64,000 nt of DNA from Peptococcaceae bacterium (GCA_009782825.1 WRII01000001.1:62001-126000); one strand, 5' to 3'; positions 41,526-51,229 are shown, counted from the stretch's first letter. Notes: generated from the sequence alone by a model not told the origin. Program-made: numbers and translations.

Positions 41526-42148
41526 ATCAAGGATAGAAATTTATGGAATATTATTTCTAACATCTTTAGTAATTCATCCTGAAGAATTGATACATCAGAA
41601 TCCGCTTCTCTTATAGCATATGTGCCAAATGATGGAGGTTCATTATCACTACTCAAATCGGTTTCTATATGAGAAAAAGTATTAATAGAATGCTTATAAG
41701 AATTTGACAAAATGTTTATCTCGTTAAGAAACTCCAAGTACTCGTCAAATTCATCCAGTATTTTAGTATTTTGATTTAGATATTTACCAATAGAATCTAT
41801 GGGTTTAAACTGATTGTTGTCAATATTTAAGACTCCAACTTTATCCATCCAAAGGGAATAAATCATTTCGTCAATCGCTTTCCTTATATGATATATAATT
41901 TCTTCAGCAATAAGAGAATCCTCTAGTTGTCCCAAATCATTGCGCATTTCCTTCATTGAATATTTGTTCCGCATATTAATATAACATTTGTAATGAGCAT
42001 TGACACGATTGATACGGAGCACTATGTCATTGCATAGCATAATATGAAAAACCTTACTATTACTTAAGAGTTCATTAAATTTATCTTTATATATTTCAGC
42101 TTGAATAAAGCTCTCTGTATTATTTCTTTGACCTTCTTGTTTTAACAT
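41522..42148 (-). CDS. Hypothetical helical protein
   Basis: 208 residues from ATG 42148, which follows AAAGGGAATTAAA; the longer frame to 42247 has no RBS. It is mostly helical and AT-rich, with pieces such as KFNELLSNSKVFHIMLCNDIVLRINRVNAHYKC, EEIIYHIRKAIDEMIYSLWMDK and DVSILQDELLKMLEIIFHKFLSLI. There is no recognised family. It converges (four-base overlap) with the hypothetical gene at 40890. The low GC suggests recent transfer. Confidence 0.6.
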   Translation of the reverse strand: MLKQEGQRNNTESFIQAEIYKDKFNELLSNSKVFHIMLCNDIVLRINRVNAHYKCYINMRNKYSMKEMRNDLGQLEDSLIAEEIIYHIRKAIDEMIYSLWMDKVGVLNIDNNQFKPIDSIGKYLNQNTKILDEFDEYLEFLNEINILSNSYKHSINTFSHIETDLSSDNEPPSFGTYAIREADSDVSILQDELLKMLEIIFHKFLSLI

Positions 42149-42401
42149 TTTAATTCCCTTTGCCTTGTCTTTGGATCTGTTTCTTTGCTTGGGTTGGAGT
42201 GATTTTCGGGCGGCAAGGTTGCCACCCGGTCGGTCAATTACGAGCATGTAGAATCGGTAAGGGATTCTTTACACCAACTTCTTCGAGCAACTCATCAGGC
42301 TGGTCAAAGCTGGCTTCATAAGCAAGGGCAACGAAGTAGTTACTTTCCATATTTCACTCCTTAAACCTTAAACAGGATACGCTGCATGTTTGTGAGCGCT
42401 C

Positions 42402-42998
42402 TCAGATCTGCCGTCTCCCCTCCAAAGCCCGGGCAATGGTGATATCATCGGCATATTCCAGATCCGCGCCCATGGGCAGACCGCGGGCCAAGCGTGTGAC
42501 GCTGATGTCAAGATTTTTCAGCAAACGGGAAAGATAGAGGGCTGTGGTTTCCCCTTCAATGGTAGGGTTGACAGCCACAACCACCTCTTCAATGCCCTCA
42601 AGGCGCTTGAGCAGGGTCTGGATATTGAGCTGTTCGGGGCCGATGCCGTCGATGGGGGAGAGCACGCCGTGCAGAACATGGTAAAGCCCCTTATATTCGC
42701 CGGTGCGCTCCAAAGCCACCACATCCCGGGGCTGCTCGACAACACAAATCAGGCTGCGGTCTCTTTTGGCGCCGGAACAGATGACGCATGGATCGGCAGC
42801 GGTGTAATTGCCGCAGACGCTGCAGGAATGGATCTGTTTCAGGGCAGCGTCAACAGCCAAGGACAGGGTGGTGGCGTCGTCCTGGTTTTGTAAAAGATAA
42901 AAGGAGAGGCGAGCCGCTGTTTTTGGGCCGATTCCCGGTAAGCGCGCCAGAGCGGTGATCAGATCGGACAGAGGCTCGGGGTAATAGAAAAGATCCAT
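42402..42998 (-). CDS. recR: Recombination protein RecR
   Basis: RecR works with RecO/RecF in loading RecA on gaps. 198 residues: N-terminal HhH (ALARLPGIGPKTAARLSFYLL), C4 zinc finger CSVCGNYTAADPCVICS (about 56-72), Toprim domain with LICVVEQPRDVVALE and VVAVNPTIEGETTALYL, and the end GLPMGADLEYADDITIARALEGRR. It is downstream of ybaB on the minus strand. In most Firmicutes these follow dnaX; here they converge toward it across a 5-kb block. Confidence 0.96.
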   Translation of the reverse strand: MDLFYYPEPLSDLITALARLPGIGPKTAARLSFYLLQNQDDATTLSLAVDAALKQIHSCSVCGNYTAADPCVICSGAKRDRSLICVVEQPRDVVALERTGEYKGLYHVLHGVLSPIDGIGPEQLNIQTLLKRLEGIEEVVVAVNPTIEGETTALYLSRLLKNLDISVTRLARGLPMGADLEYADDITIARALEGRRQI

Positions 42999-43007
42999 AG
43001 TCTCGTG

Positions 43008-43331
43008 TCAGAATAATCCGGGCAGGTTGAGCCCGCCGGTAAGTTTGCCCATTTCGTCCTCGACCATTTTTTGGGCATTTTGGATGCCTTGATTGACAGC
43101 CGCCTTGACCAAATCTTCAAGCATCTCCAAATCGTCGGGGTCAACGGCTGCGGGGTCGATTTTGAGTTCGAGAAGTTCGAGGCTGCCGCTGACAGTCACC
43201 TGGACGGCGCCGCCGCCGGAGGTTCCTTCTACAGTACGGCTTTCGGCCTCTTCTTTCGCTTTGAGCATGTCTTGCTGGAGTTTCTGAGCCTGCTTGAGCA
43301 TCTGGTTCATGTTGCCGCCTTTAAAAGCCAT
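43008..43331 (-). CDS. ybaB: YbaB/EbfC nucleoid-associated protein
   Basis: A small DNA-binding protein of the dnaX-recR cluster. The start ATG 43331 follows AAGGAAG. 107 residues: MAFKGGNMNQMLKQAQKLQQDMLKAKEE, then GTSGGGAVQVTVSGSLELLELKIDPAAVDPDDLEMLEDLVKAAVNQ. Normal length. Nine bases separate it from recR. Confidence 0.95.
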   Translation of the reverse strand: MAFKGGNMNQMLKQAQKLQQDMLKAKEEAESRTVEGTSGGGAVQVTVSGSLELLELKIDPAAVDPDDLEMLEDLVKAAVNQGIQNAQKMVEDEMGKLTGGLNLPGLF

Positions 43332-43515
43332 AATCAACTTCCTTTCTTGAGTTCACCTCTTGAGTATATCTTCTGTGTTATGTCTGATTGTATCAGTATA
43401 GGGTTTCTGATTGTATCAGCATATGCTTATTGTACCTTGATGGAAAGTTGGCGGCAATGTTTTGGGGAAAAAAATATTTGCAATGCACTCAAGTCACGCC
43501 TCGCCCAGCTCCCAG

Positions 43516-44895
43516 CTATGGGCCGAGATCCAGATTTTTGGTGGCGGGGCCGTCAATGGGAACACCGGAAGCGTCAAAGCGCGAGCCGTGGCAAGGACAT
43601 TCCCAGGTTCTTTCTTCTGTCTGAAAATGTGTGCGGCAGCCCAAATGGGTACAGACGGGCTGGCGTGAAAAGGGCCAGGCTGCGTAATTGGCTGCGGTGC
43701 GGGCGCCGCTGCTTAGGGTGATCCAGGCGGAATCTAAGGTGGGGGGACGTTTGGGGGAGAAAATATTTTGCCATGGATTTGTGTATTCCAGGATGGAGTC
43801 TCGCAGGATCATGGCAGCGGTCATGGAATTGGTCATGCCCCATTTGGCGAAGCCGGTAGCGACCCAGACGCCGGGAAGAAGGTCGCTGAAGCTGCCGATA
43901 TACGGAACGCTGTTGGCGGCGATGCCGTCCTGAGCGGACCAATAAGCGATTTCGCGGCTTTGGGGATACAGGGTTTGGGCATAGGTGCGTAAAATCGCAT
44001 AATGGCTTCGGTGGTTCTGATGTCCGGTCATGTGGTCAACGCCGCCCAGCAGCAGGGTATTACCATGCATGCGTAAGGATTTGCCGTGTTTGTGGATGGA
44101 GAGCCACATGCCTTCGAAGGGGTCTGTGCCGTCCAAGGCGAGACAATAGGAGCGGTGGGCGTACTGGCGGGCGAAATACCAGCCGGGGATGCTGCGGATG
44201 GGGAAATGACTGGCGACGATAATATGGGGAGCAGAGATGCGTCCGTTCCCGTGGACGACTTCGCCGGGCAGGACTTCTTGGGCGCGCGTTTGTTCAAAGA
44301 TCTGACCGCCGAGTCCGATAAAGATCCGGGCGAGGGCGCGGGTGTAGGCGACGGGGTCAAAATGGGCTTGGTTGGTGAAGCGCAGGGCTTGATGGGGTTT
44401 GAAGGGCAGGTTGAGGGGGCCGAGCTGGGCTGAGTCCAGGAGTTCGGCGGGGAGATTGAGGCGCAGGGCGGCGCGGTATTCCCGCTCTAAGGCAGCGGCG
44501 CCCCGGGGGAGTTCCGTAAATTGATAGGCGTTTTGCCGTTCGAAAGCGCAGTCGATGCTGTGGCGTTGGATGAGGGAGGCGATTTCTTCGAGGGCGGTTT
44601 GTTGGGCGTCGGCGTATTGAGCGGCCAACTCCTGGCCGTAGCGTTTGATTAAGGTGTGGTAGATGAGGTCATGCTGGGAGGTGATCTTGGCTGTGGTGTG
44701 GCCTGTTGTGCCTGAGGCGATCTGGCGGGCTTCTATTAAGATGACGTCTACATCGGCTTCCTGCAGAAGAAGGGCTGTGGTGAGTCCTGTGATGCCGCCG
44801 CCAATCACGCAGATGTCAGCGGTTACATCTCCTTGTAAAGGTGGATAGGATTCTTGGGGCGGGTTTTGCAGCCAAAAAGAATGTGGTGCGGACAT
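43516..44895 (-). CDS. FAD-dependent oxidoreductase with shortened Rieske domain
   Basis: 459 residues. The N-terminal DAO-type FAD site is ADICVIGGGITGLTTALLLQEADVDVILIEA (about 27-57), followed by the GTTGHTTAKITSQHDLIY segment specific to this family. The C-terminus has the Rieske cluster motifs CTHLGC and CPCHGSRFD (about 417 and 434). Relatives are about 500-520 residues, and here WPFSRQ joins directly to PVCTHLGC. The N-terminal strands of the Rieske domain (about 45 residues) appear deleted. The cluster ligands remain, but the fold may be impaired. The substrate is unknown. The start is followed by a typical TSFWL-like N-terminus (MSAPHSFWLQ). Confidence 0.85.
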   Translation of the reverse strand: MSAPHSFWLQNPPQESYPPLQGDVTADICVIGGGITGLTTALLLQEADVDVILIEARQIASGTTGHTTAKITSQHDLIYHTLIKRYGQELAAQYADAQQTALEEIASLIQRHSIDCAFERQNAYQFTELPRGAAALEREYRAALRLNLPAELLDSAQLGPLNLPFKPHQALRFTNQAHFDPVAYTRALARIFIGLGGQIFEQTRAQEVLPGEVVHGNGRISAPHIIVASHFPIRSIPGWYFARQYAHRSYCLALDGTDPFEGMWLSIHKHGKSLRMHGNTLLLGGVDHMTGHQNHRSHYAILRTYAQTLYPQSREIAYWSAQDGIAANSVPYIGSFSDLLPGVWVATGFAKWGMTNSMTAAMILRDSILEYTNPWQNIFSPKRPPTLDSAWITLSSGARTAANYAAWPFSRQPVCTHLGCRTHFQTEERTWECPCHGSRFDASGVPIDGPATKNLDLGP

Positions 44896-45099
44896 GTGAA
44901 AATACCCCCTGTTGAAATATGATAAGGCAAGCTGTTTCTTGGTTACAGCCCCTTATTGCCGGTATGGCAGCCTAAAGCAAGATGCTTTTGTGGGCTATGT
45001 TGGGGTTAGTGTGGCTCGTTTGGCTGTGTGTAATTCACACATGAATGCGATTTTGGCCGAAAGTCGAGAAAGTCGATGGGTAAGGTTTGTGTCTGATTG

Positions 45100-46089
45100 C
45101 TACGGACTGATGAGCGGGGACAGGAAGAATATCAGCGCCAAGGGGAGAGTGATGAGGGAAAAGAGGGTGGTGATGAAGACGATTTCGGCGGCGCTTTTTG
45201 TGTTTTTACCGTATTCCTGGGCGAAAATGACAACTAAGGCGGCTGAGGGCAGGGCGACGGTGAGCACGAGGATGAAGGTGGCCATGGGGGGTACGTGGAG
45301 CCAGGTTAAAAGAAGGTAGAGTATTCCGGGCATAGCGATCAAACGGAGAAATGTGAGCCAGTAATATCTTTTTTCGAAAAGGACGTCCCGGGGGCGGCTG
45401 CCGGCTAATTGAGCGCCGACAATGAGCATGGACAGGGGGATCATCATATCGCCTACCATCTCTAAGACGCCATCGAACACATTGAATATCTGATTGGCCG
45501 CCTCAGGAAAATCAACGTTCATGTTCAGGAGCATGAGGGCGATGCCCAGTAAGCCTGAACAGATGGGGATGTTCAGCATGGGTTTGAGGGTTTCTTTGAG
45601 GGAGCGTTTGGGGGTGTGGTTTTGGGCGACGGTCAGGATGCCAAAGGAGAAGGTGATCATAACGGTGAACAGGTTTCCCAGAACCATCAAAAAGAAGCCT
45701 TGGGAGGCGGCGCCGAAAATGGCTGCCCCTATAGGCAATCCCAGGAAGCCGTTGTTGGTGTAGGTTAAGGAGTACATATAAATACCACGTTCTTCATACG
45801 GGACGCGGAACTGCTTGGAAAACAGCCAGCCAATGAGGGTGGAGACGATATAAATGATGATAAGAATACCCAGAATCCAGCCGGTTAATTCCCACGTTCC
45901 TTCCGGGATGTCAAAAGTGGTCATGATGTGGATGATGAGACAGGGGCTGGCGATATTCAGAAGGATTTTGTTGAGGGTTTTCATGGAGTCGGGTGAGATC
46001 CATTTGATTTTGGCGGCGGTGTAGCCGATGAAGAGGATGAAGAAGATGCCTATGATTCTTCCTACGAGCTCTGTTATGGTGCCTGTCAT
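45100..46089 (-). CDS. AEC (auxin efflux carrier) family transporter
   Basis: 329 residues with ten predicted membrane helices. The N-terminus is GRIIGIFFILFIGYTAAKIKWI and the middle has SLTYTNNGFLGLPIGAAIFG, the conserved AEC NNG-x-x-G-x-P motif, with the second half starting MIPLSMLIVGAQLAG. Family members export small organic acids or auxin-like compounds. It precedes cphA divergently with 264 bp between. The substrate cannot be told. Confidence 0.9.
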   Translation of the reverse strand: MTGTITELVGRIIGIFFILFIGYTAAKIKWISPDSMKTLNKILLNIASPCLIIHIMTTFDIPEGTWELTGWILGILIIIYIVSTLIGWLFSKQFRVPYEERGIYMYSLTYTNNGFLGLPIGAAIFGAASQGFFLMVLGNLFTVMITFSFGILTVAQNHTPKRSLKETLKPMLNIPICSGLLGIALMLLNMNVDFPEAANQIFNVFDGVLEMVGDMMIPLSMLIVGAQLAGSRPRDVLFEKRYYWLTFLRLIAMPGILYLLLTWLHVPPMATFILVLTVALPSAALVVIFAQEYGKNTKSAAEIVFITTLFSLITLPLALIFFLSPLISP

Positions 46090-46353
46090 GATGATTTATT
46101 CCTTTGTTCGTTTGATTTAAATGCAAAATACAGCATAAAGCGGAATGGTTTTAATTCCCGGCTTGGCAAGATTATAGCGAGACCTTGTGAATTGTAACAA
46201 ATTATCGTCAATATATCAATGAATGTTTCAAAGAAGATAGCCAGTATTGTTGTTACGTATTGTTGTTATGGTGTGATTTAAGGTAAAGACAACTGGCAAA
46301 AATAAGAGTGGTTGCACTGTTTATGATGACTGAATTATACATTGGAGGAAGCC

Positions 46354-49164
46354 ATGTACCTGAAAAATCTTTCTCTTTTAGAAGGGCCGAATATCTATAG
46401 TTACAGTGGTGTGGCGCGGGCAACGGTAGATATTTCAGCTTGGGGGCAGGGAGATAGCCGTTCCTGGCCTGAGGTGACGGAGAGGCTTCTCAAGTGTCTG
46501 CCGGGGTTGGGGGAGCATCGATGTTCCCGCGGGCAGAGAGGAGGTTTTGTGGAGAGGATGGAAGAGGGGACGCTGGCGGGCCATATTTTGGAGCATGTGG
46601 CTTTGGAGCTTTTGGGGCTGGCGGGCCAGGATGTGGGGTTCGGCAAAACCCGTGCTGTGGATGGGCCGCGGCGTATTTATGATGTGGTCATTGGGTATGA
46701 GTGCCGGGAAGCGGCGCTGATCGCCCTGCAGGAGGGGTGCGCTCTTTTGAATAGGTTCAAAGGAGCTGAGGTTTCTGAGGTTTCCATACTGAATTGTCAC
46801 TTGGACGAAGTGTATGTCTCCCAGATAGTAAAGAGGATAGAGCAGGGGATTGAGCGATTTGTCCCGGGCCCGTCCACCCAGCATGTGCTGGAGTGCTGCC
46901 GTCAGATGAATGTGCCTGTACGGCTGTATCAAAATAGTCTGATGCGTCTGGGGTATGGGTGCCGTGGCCGTTGGATGAGGGCGAGTATGAGTGAGAGGGA
47001 TTCTTGTGTGGGGACGGAACTGGCTCAGAATAAGGAACTGACCCGAAGAATCCTGCGGGAGTCGGGGTTGCCGGTGCCGGTAGGAACTGTGGTGCGTTCA
47101 GAGACGGCGGCGCGGGAGTTTTTTCGGAAAATGGGGCGGCCTGTGGTGATCAAGCCGTGCTTGGGGAATCAGGGACGCGGGGTGTTTATTGGGTTGACTG
47201 ATGAGGCTCAGGTTGTGGGGGCTTTTCGTTTGGCGGCGGCGGTGAATCGCTATGTGCTGGTGGAGGAGTTTGTGGAAGGGCGGCATTATCGGTTGTTGAT
47301 GATCGACGGGGTATTGGCGGCAGCGGCGCGGAAGGAGTCGGCGAAGGTGGTGGGAGATGGATGTTCGACGGTGGCTCAATTGGTTGAGGCGTGCAACGGG
47401 GATCCGGCCCGGGGGAGCGGGCATGAAAAAATGCTGACGGCGATGAAGCTGGGGCAGGCGGAGATTTTTGATTTGGCCTGCCGGGGGTGGAGCTTGGAGA
47501 GGGTTCCGGAAAAGGGCTGTGAGGTTGTGGTGTGTTCGGGGGCGAATTTGAGCACGGGGGGTACGGCTCAGGATGTGACGGATCTTGTCCATGAGGGGTA
47601 TAGGCGTATGGCGGGAGATGCGGTGCGGCGTTTGGGGTTGAGTGTGGCTGGGGTGGATATGGTGATGCCTGATATTTGTGAGTTTGACACGGAAAAGGTC
47701 AAGATTCTTGAGGTGAATGCGGCGCCGGGGTTGCGCATGCATTTGCCGTCGGGTTTGGGCCAGAGGCTGGTGGGGTCTTTGTTCCCGGAGGGGCAGGCGC
47801 GTATTCCTGTGGTGGCGGTGACGGGCAGCAATGGCAAGAGTACGGTGGCGCGTATGGTGGCCCAGGGGTTGGCTTTGAGTGGATGTGTGGTGGGGTTGAC
47901 CTGTTCGGATGGGGTTTATGTGGACGGTGAAAAAATTCTGGATGGGGACCGCACGGGGCCGGAGAGTGCGCGCTGTGTTTTGGCTCATCCCCGGGTGGAG
48001 GCGGCTGTGCTGGAGACGGCCCGGGGAGGGATTTTGCGCGGGGGTTTGGGATATGATTGGGCGGATGTGGCGGTGGTGACGAATGTGACAGGGGATCATT
48101 TGGGGGAATATGGTGTGGAGACGCTGGCGGATTTGCTTAGGGTCAAGGCTCTGGTGGCGGAAAGGGTGAGTGAGTCTGGCTATGTGGTTTTAAATGCTGA
48201 TGATGAGGGGGCGCGCAAGGTAGCGGAGTGTGTGCGGACTGTGCGGACTGTGCGGACTGTGCGGACGCCGGTGATTTATTTTAGCCGGGACTCTGATAAT
48301 CGTTGGATCAGGCGGCATCTTTCTGTGGGGGGAAAAGGGGTTCTGTTGTTACATAATAAGATTGTTCTGGCTCAAGGGAATGAGATGCAGTATGTCTGTG
48401 GCATGGAGGAAACGGCTATGGGAAGGGGGCCATGGATACTTGCGAATGGGCAAAGCATAAAGGACACTGTACAGATGCCTGGGTATGTTGTGGAAAATAT
48501 GCTGGCTGCTGTGGGAGCAGCTTGGGCGTTGGGGCAGCCGCGCAGCTCTATTATTCGTATGCTGCGGGAGTTCAGCGGGATCCACAATCCCGGCAGGTGG
48601 GAAGCTTATTCTGTGGATGTGATTATACAGGGGGAGAGCAAACCCTTGCGGGTGATTCTTGATTATGCTCATAACCCGGCGGCTTTGCGGGCGGTGACCG
48701 AGGCGCTGGGAGGCGCAGAGACAGGGAGGAAACCGGATGATGCGTCGGGAGACCATGTGCGCTGGGGTGTCGGCAATTCGCGCAGATGGATTGGGTGTAT
48801 TGGGATGCCAGGCAATCGTAAGGATGAGGATATTGTGGATTTTGGCCGGATTGCCGGGGAGATGTTTGAGAGTGTCTATATCAAAGAGGATGAGGACTTG
48901 AGGGGGAGGCGGCCGGGCGAGGTGGCAAATCTCATGAAGCAGGGGGTGGCCAGTGTCGGAGGCAGCCGGGTTCAGATTATGTCTTCAGAGGTGGACGCGC
49001 TGCAAGCGGCTTTGCAAGAGGCTCATGGGTGTATGAGGAAGAATGGGGATGATGGGGACGATGGGGACGATTATACGGTGCTTATCTGCTATGAACAGTT
49101 GGGTCATGTACACGAATGTCTGCGGGGCTATAATGCCCGGCGCTGTGAAGGGGAGTTCGCCTGA
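46354..49164 (+). CDS. cphA: Cyanophycin synthetase
   Basis: It builds multi-L-arginyl-poly-L-aspartate, a nitrogen and carbon store. The ATG 46354 follows GGAGGA. 936 residues: N-terminal domain (1-160, YSYSGVARATVDISAWG), ATP-grasp (about 215-480, RPVVIKPCLGNQGRGVFIG, VEEFVEGRHYRLLMIDG, EVNAAPGLRMH) and Mur-ligase-like C-terminal domain (VTGSNGKSTVARMVAQG near 488, then ETARGGILRGGLGYD and DYAHNPAALRAV). 9-bp in-frame repeats give VRTVRTVRT (about 630) and DDGDDGDD (near 895). The usual neighbour cphB (cyanophycinase) is absent from this window. Confidence 0.95.
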   Translation: MYLKNLSLLEGPNIYSYSGVARATVDISAWGQGDSRSWPEVTERLLKCLPGLGEHRCSRGQRGGFVERMEEGTLAGHILEHVALELLGLAGQDVGFGKTRAVDGPRRIYDVVIGYECREAALIALQEGCALLNRFKGAEVSEVSILNCHLDEVYVSQIVKRIEQGIERFVPGPSTQHVLECCRQMNVPVRLYQNSLMRLGYGCRGRWMRASMSERDSCVGTELAQNKELTRRILRESGLPVPVGTVVRSETAAREFFRKMGRPVVIKPCLGNQGRGVFIGLTDEAQVVGAFRLAAAVNRYVLVEEFVEGRHYRLLMIDGVLAAAARKESAKVVGDGCSTVAQLVEACNGDPARGSGHEKMLTAMKLGQAEIFDLACRGWSLERVPEKGCEVVVCSGANLSTGGTAQDVTDLVHEGYRRMAGDAVRRLGLSVAGVDMVMPDICEFDTEKVKILEVNAAPGLRMHLPSGLGQRLVGSLFPEGQARIPVVAVTGSNGKSTVARMVAQGLALSGCVVGLTCSDGVYVDGEKILDGDRTGPESARCVLAHPRVEAAVLETARGGILRGGLGYDWADVAVVTNVTGDHLGEYGVETLADLLRVKALVAERVSESGYVVLNADDEGARKVAECVRTVRTVRTVRTPVIYFSRDSDNRWIRRHLSVGGKGVLLLHNKIVLAQGNEMQYVCGMEETAMGRGPWILANGQSIKDTVQMPGYVVENMLAAVGAAWALGQPRSSIIRMLREFSGIHNPGRWEAYSVDVIIQGESKPLRVILDYAHNPAALRAVTEALGGAETGRKPDDASGDHVRWGVGNSRRWIGCIGMPGNRKDEDIVDFGRIAGEMFESVYIKEDEDLRGRRPGEVANLMKQGVASVGGSRVQIMSSEVDALQAALQEAHGCMRKNGDDGDDGDDYTVLICYEQLGHVHECLRGYNARRCEGEFA

Positions 49165-49285
49165 AAAAACATTCGCGATAGCTTTTCTGGAAATGAGTTA
49201 AAATTCATTGAAGAGATGAGATAATTGGTATTTGTGCTATAATGAAACGGATAAGGATACTATTTTGCAGGAGATAACTTCTTTC

Positions 49286-50251
49286 ATGAATACTCTTAAT
49301 CTCCGGGCCCCGGCTAAAATCAACTGGACTTTAACAATTACAGGCCGGCGGCCTGACGGCTATCATTTATTGCAGACGGTTTTTCAAAGTATCTCTTTGG
49401 CGGATGATCTCCGCCTGACTCTGAGTTCGTCGTTGGACACAGCGCAAATCCGCTGTTTCTGCCGGTCGGAGGGCAGCTGTGCCGGACTCCGGAAGACGGA
49501 TATCCGTGCCGCTGCGCTCAATGGCCCAAGTAATTTGGCCTACAAGGCTGCCCAACTTCTGGGACAAGCCTTGGAAAAGAAGAATATCCCCTGTCCGGAT
49601 ATGACTATCCACATCAACAAACGCATTCCCTTGCAGGCCGGCCTGGCAGGAGGCAGCAGCGATGCGGCAGCTGTTTTACGCGGGTTTAACAGGATGCTGG
49701 GTAACCCTCTCAGCCGGAAGGAGCTGGAGGGACTGGCCTGCCGTTGCGGTTCGGATACGCTCTTTTGTTTGTGGGGAGGGACTCAATGGGGAGAAGGGAC
49801 GGGGAATGAACTGACGCCTTTGCCTTCTGTGGCGGGGTGGCCTCTGGTGGTGGTGAAGCCTGAGGGCGGCGTGTCCACCCGGCGGGCTTTTGAAGCTTAT
49901 GATAAAGGGATAGATTTGAAAACAAAACCGGATGGTGACTGTCAAGAATGGCGCCGGGTGTTGGCTCATGGGGATAAACAGAGTGTTGCCCGGATGATGA
50001 GGAATTCTTTGGAACAAGTTTCTATGGTTCTGTGCCCGGCTATTGAAGAGGCTAAAGAAGAGCTTATCAAGGCTGGATGTTTAACGGCTCTGATGTCGGG
50101 GAGCGGCTCGGCTGTTTTTGGCTTGGTTCGGGATAAGGATCACCAAGAGGATGTTGTGTATCGTATGCGAGAAAAAGGGTTTATGGCGGTTTGGGCTGTG
50201 GAGACAAGTGGGAGTGTGAGGGGGCAAGATAATAAAAATCCATATATTTAA
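49286..50251 (+). CDS. ispE: 4-diphosphocytidyl-2-C-methyl-D-erythritol kinase
   Basis: A GHMP kinase of the MEP isoprenoid pathway. The ATG 49286 (CAGGAGATAAC before it) gives MNTLNLRAPAKINWTLTI, where LRAPAKIN is the family's first motif. The ATP loop is LQAGLAGGSSDAAAVL (about 114-129) and the third is ALMSGSGSAVFGL (about 271). There is an insertion-like stretch CFCRSEGSCAGLRKTD around residue 52. 321 residues, a little longer than the usual 290. It lies between cphA and the murA group. Confidence 0.94.
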   Translation: MNTLNLRAPAKINWTLTITGRRPDGYHLLQTVFQSISLADDLRLTLSSSLDTAQIRCFCRSEGSCAGLRKTDIRAAALNGPSNLAYKAAQLLGQALEKKNIPCPDMTIHINKRIPLQAGLAGGSSDAAAVLRGFNRMLGNPLSRKELEGLACRCGSDTLFCLWGGTQWGEGTGNELTPLPSVAGWPLVVVKPEGGVSTRRAFEAYDKGIDLKTKPDGDCQEWRRVLAHGDKQSVARMMRNSLEQVSMVLCPAIEEAKEELIKAGCLTALMSGSGSAVFGLVRDKDHQEDVVYRMREKGFMAVWAVETSGSVRGQDNKNPYI

Positions 50252-50332
50252 ATATTTTTCCATATATAGGATGACTTTATGACTTAATGAACATTCTTTC
50301 GCATTAAGCCAATTTATCTGAATTCAGAAGTG

Positions 50333-50371
50333 AAGCCGCAAGAGTTTCGACACTTTGCGGCCTCTTTTATG
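50333..50371 (+). terminator. Intrinsic terminator after ispE
   Basis: The stem GCCGCAA...TTGCGGC, with a 14-base loop, is followed by CTCTTTT. It lies about 80 bases after the ispE stop and upstream of ywmB. Confidence 0.65.
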
Positions 50372-50460
50372 CAAAAAAAGTCTGGATTGGCAGTTGTTTT
50401 ATGATTTGCGATTATACACTTTGGTCACAATATTATTAACGGGTGTATAGGAGCAAAAAA

Positions 50461-51204
50461 ATGGAATTTTCATCCTTAAAAAATACATCTTGGACGAAGA
50501 TAATCGGGTTGAGTCTTTGCGTAATACTCAGTCTCTTGCTCGCTATTGGCATGGGTGTTACACTAAGGGATATGAGCAAAGTGATGTCTGAATCCCTTGA
50601 AGGAACGGGTATTCAAGGGGTAGACGCTTTCTGCGGCAGGGAGATTAGGCACTCCTCGTTGCTGCTCGGTTCTGGTTTGACAGAGTGTCAAACAGCTAAG
50701 GTACGATATGTGATATGGACGGAAAAAATTGGAATTACCCAGGACTTATTGAAGGGGCTTGAGTCCCTTAATAAGAATTCTGGTTGGGATGGGGAAGTGT
50801 CTTGGAGCCTGGAGACCCTTGCCAATGGATGGGGAGAACGCGCTGTTTGTCTGTGGGCTCAGGAGAGTGTCAATGCCGAAGAGGAAAGAAGGATCCCGGA
50901 GAAATTCAGAAATCTTGAGGATATGGTGTGTCAACTGGGATTGAGCTATGATGATGTGGTTATCTATTTAGAGGAAAGTGTGGATGAGGCCATAAATCTC
51001 CAGGCGTACTGGAATAAAGAAGATATTTTTATGCGCCAGAAGAGTTGTGATGGGACTGTGGAATCGTGGAGTGGATTTGATCCACACGGGTTAAAGCCAA
51101 GTTTTTGCGGCGCCCAGATGATTAATATCCAACTGACGACGCGTCAATTGGCTAGGGGAGGAAAAACAATTTTAGCTTTTCCAACGTTGTACAATGGTAT
51201 ATAA
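50461..51204 (+). CDS. YwmB-like membrane-anchored protein
   Basis: 247 residues from ATG 50461 (AGGAGC 8 bases before it). One N-terminal membrane helix (IIGLSLCVILSLLLAIGMG, residues 13-31) is followed by an extracellular alpha/beta part. YwmB is a sporulation-associated TATA-box-binding-like fold protein that sits just upstream of murA in Bacilli and Clostridia, and this gene has exactly that place. The sequence itself is poorly conserved, so the call depends on position, size and topology. The function is not known. Confidence 0.55.
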   Translation: MEFSSLKNTSWTKIIGLSLCVILSLLLAIGMGVTLRDMSKVMSESLEGTGIQGVDAFCGREIRHSSLLLGSGLTECQTAKVRYVIWTEKIGITQDLLKGLESLNKNSGWDGEVSWSLETLANGWGERAVCLWAQESVNAEEERRIPEKFRNLEDMVCQLGLSYDDVVIYLEESVDEAINLQAYWNKEDIFMRQKSCDGTVESWSGFDPHGLKPSFCGAQMINIQLTTRQLARGGKTILAFPTLYNGI

Positions 51205-51229
51205 TAGTTTTTGGAGGAGAGAAAAATAG

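Noticed and set aside
47098-48099. Long minus-strand open frame (333 codons) in cphA, with similar ones in uvrB and dnaX
   Set aside because: Shadow frames of high-GC third-position coding sequence; Arg/His/Pro-rich products with no start signals.
50461-51204. Unrelated membrane protein of the cell wall group
   Set aside because: Position immediately before murA, size and single N-terminal helix fit YwmB better, though the sequence match is weak.
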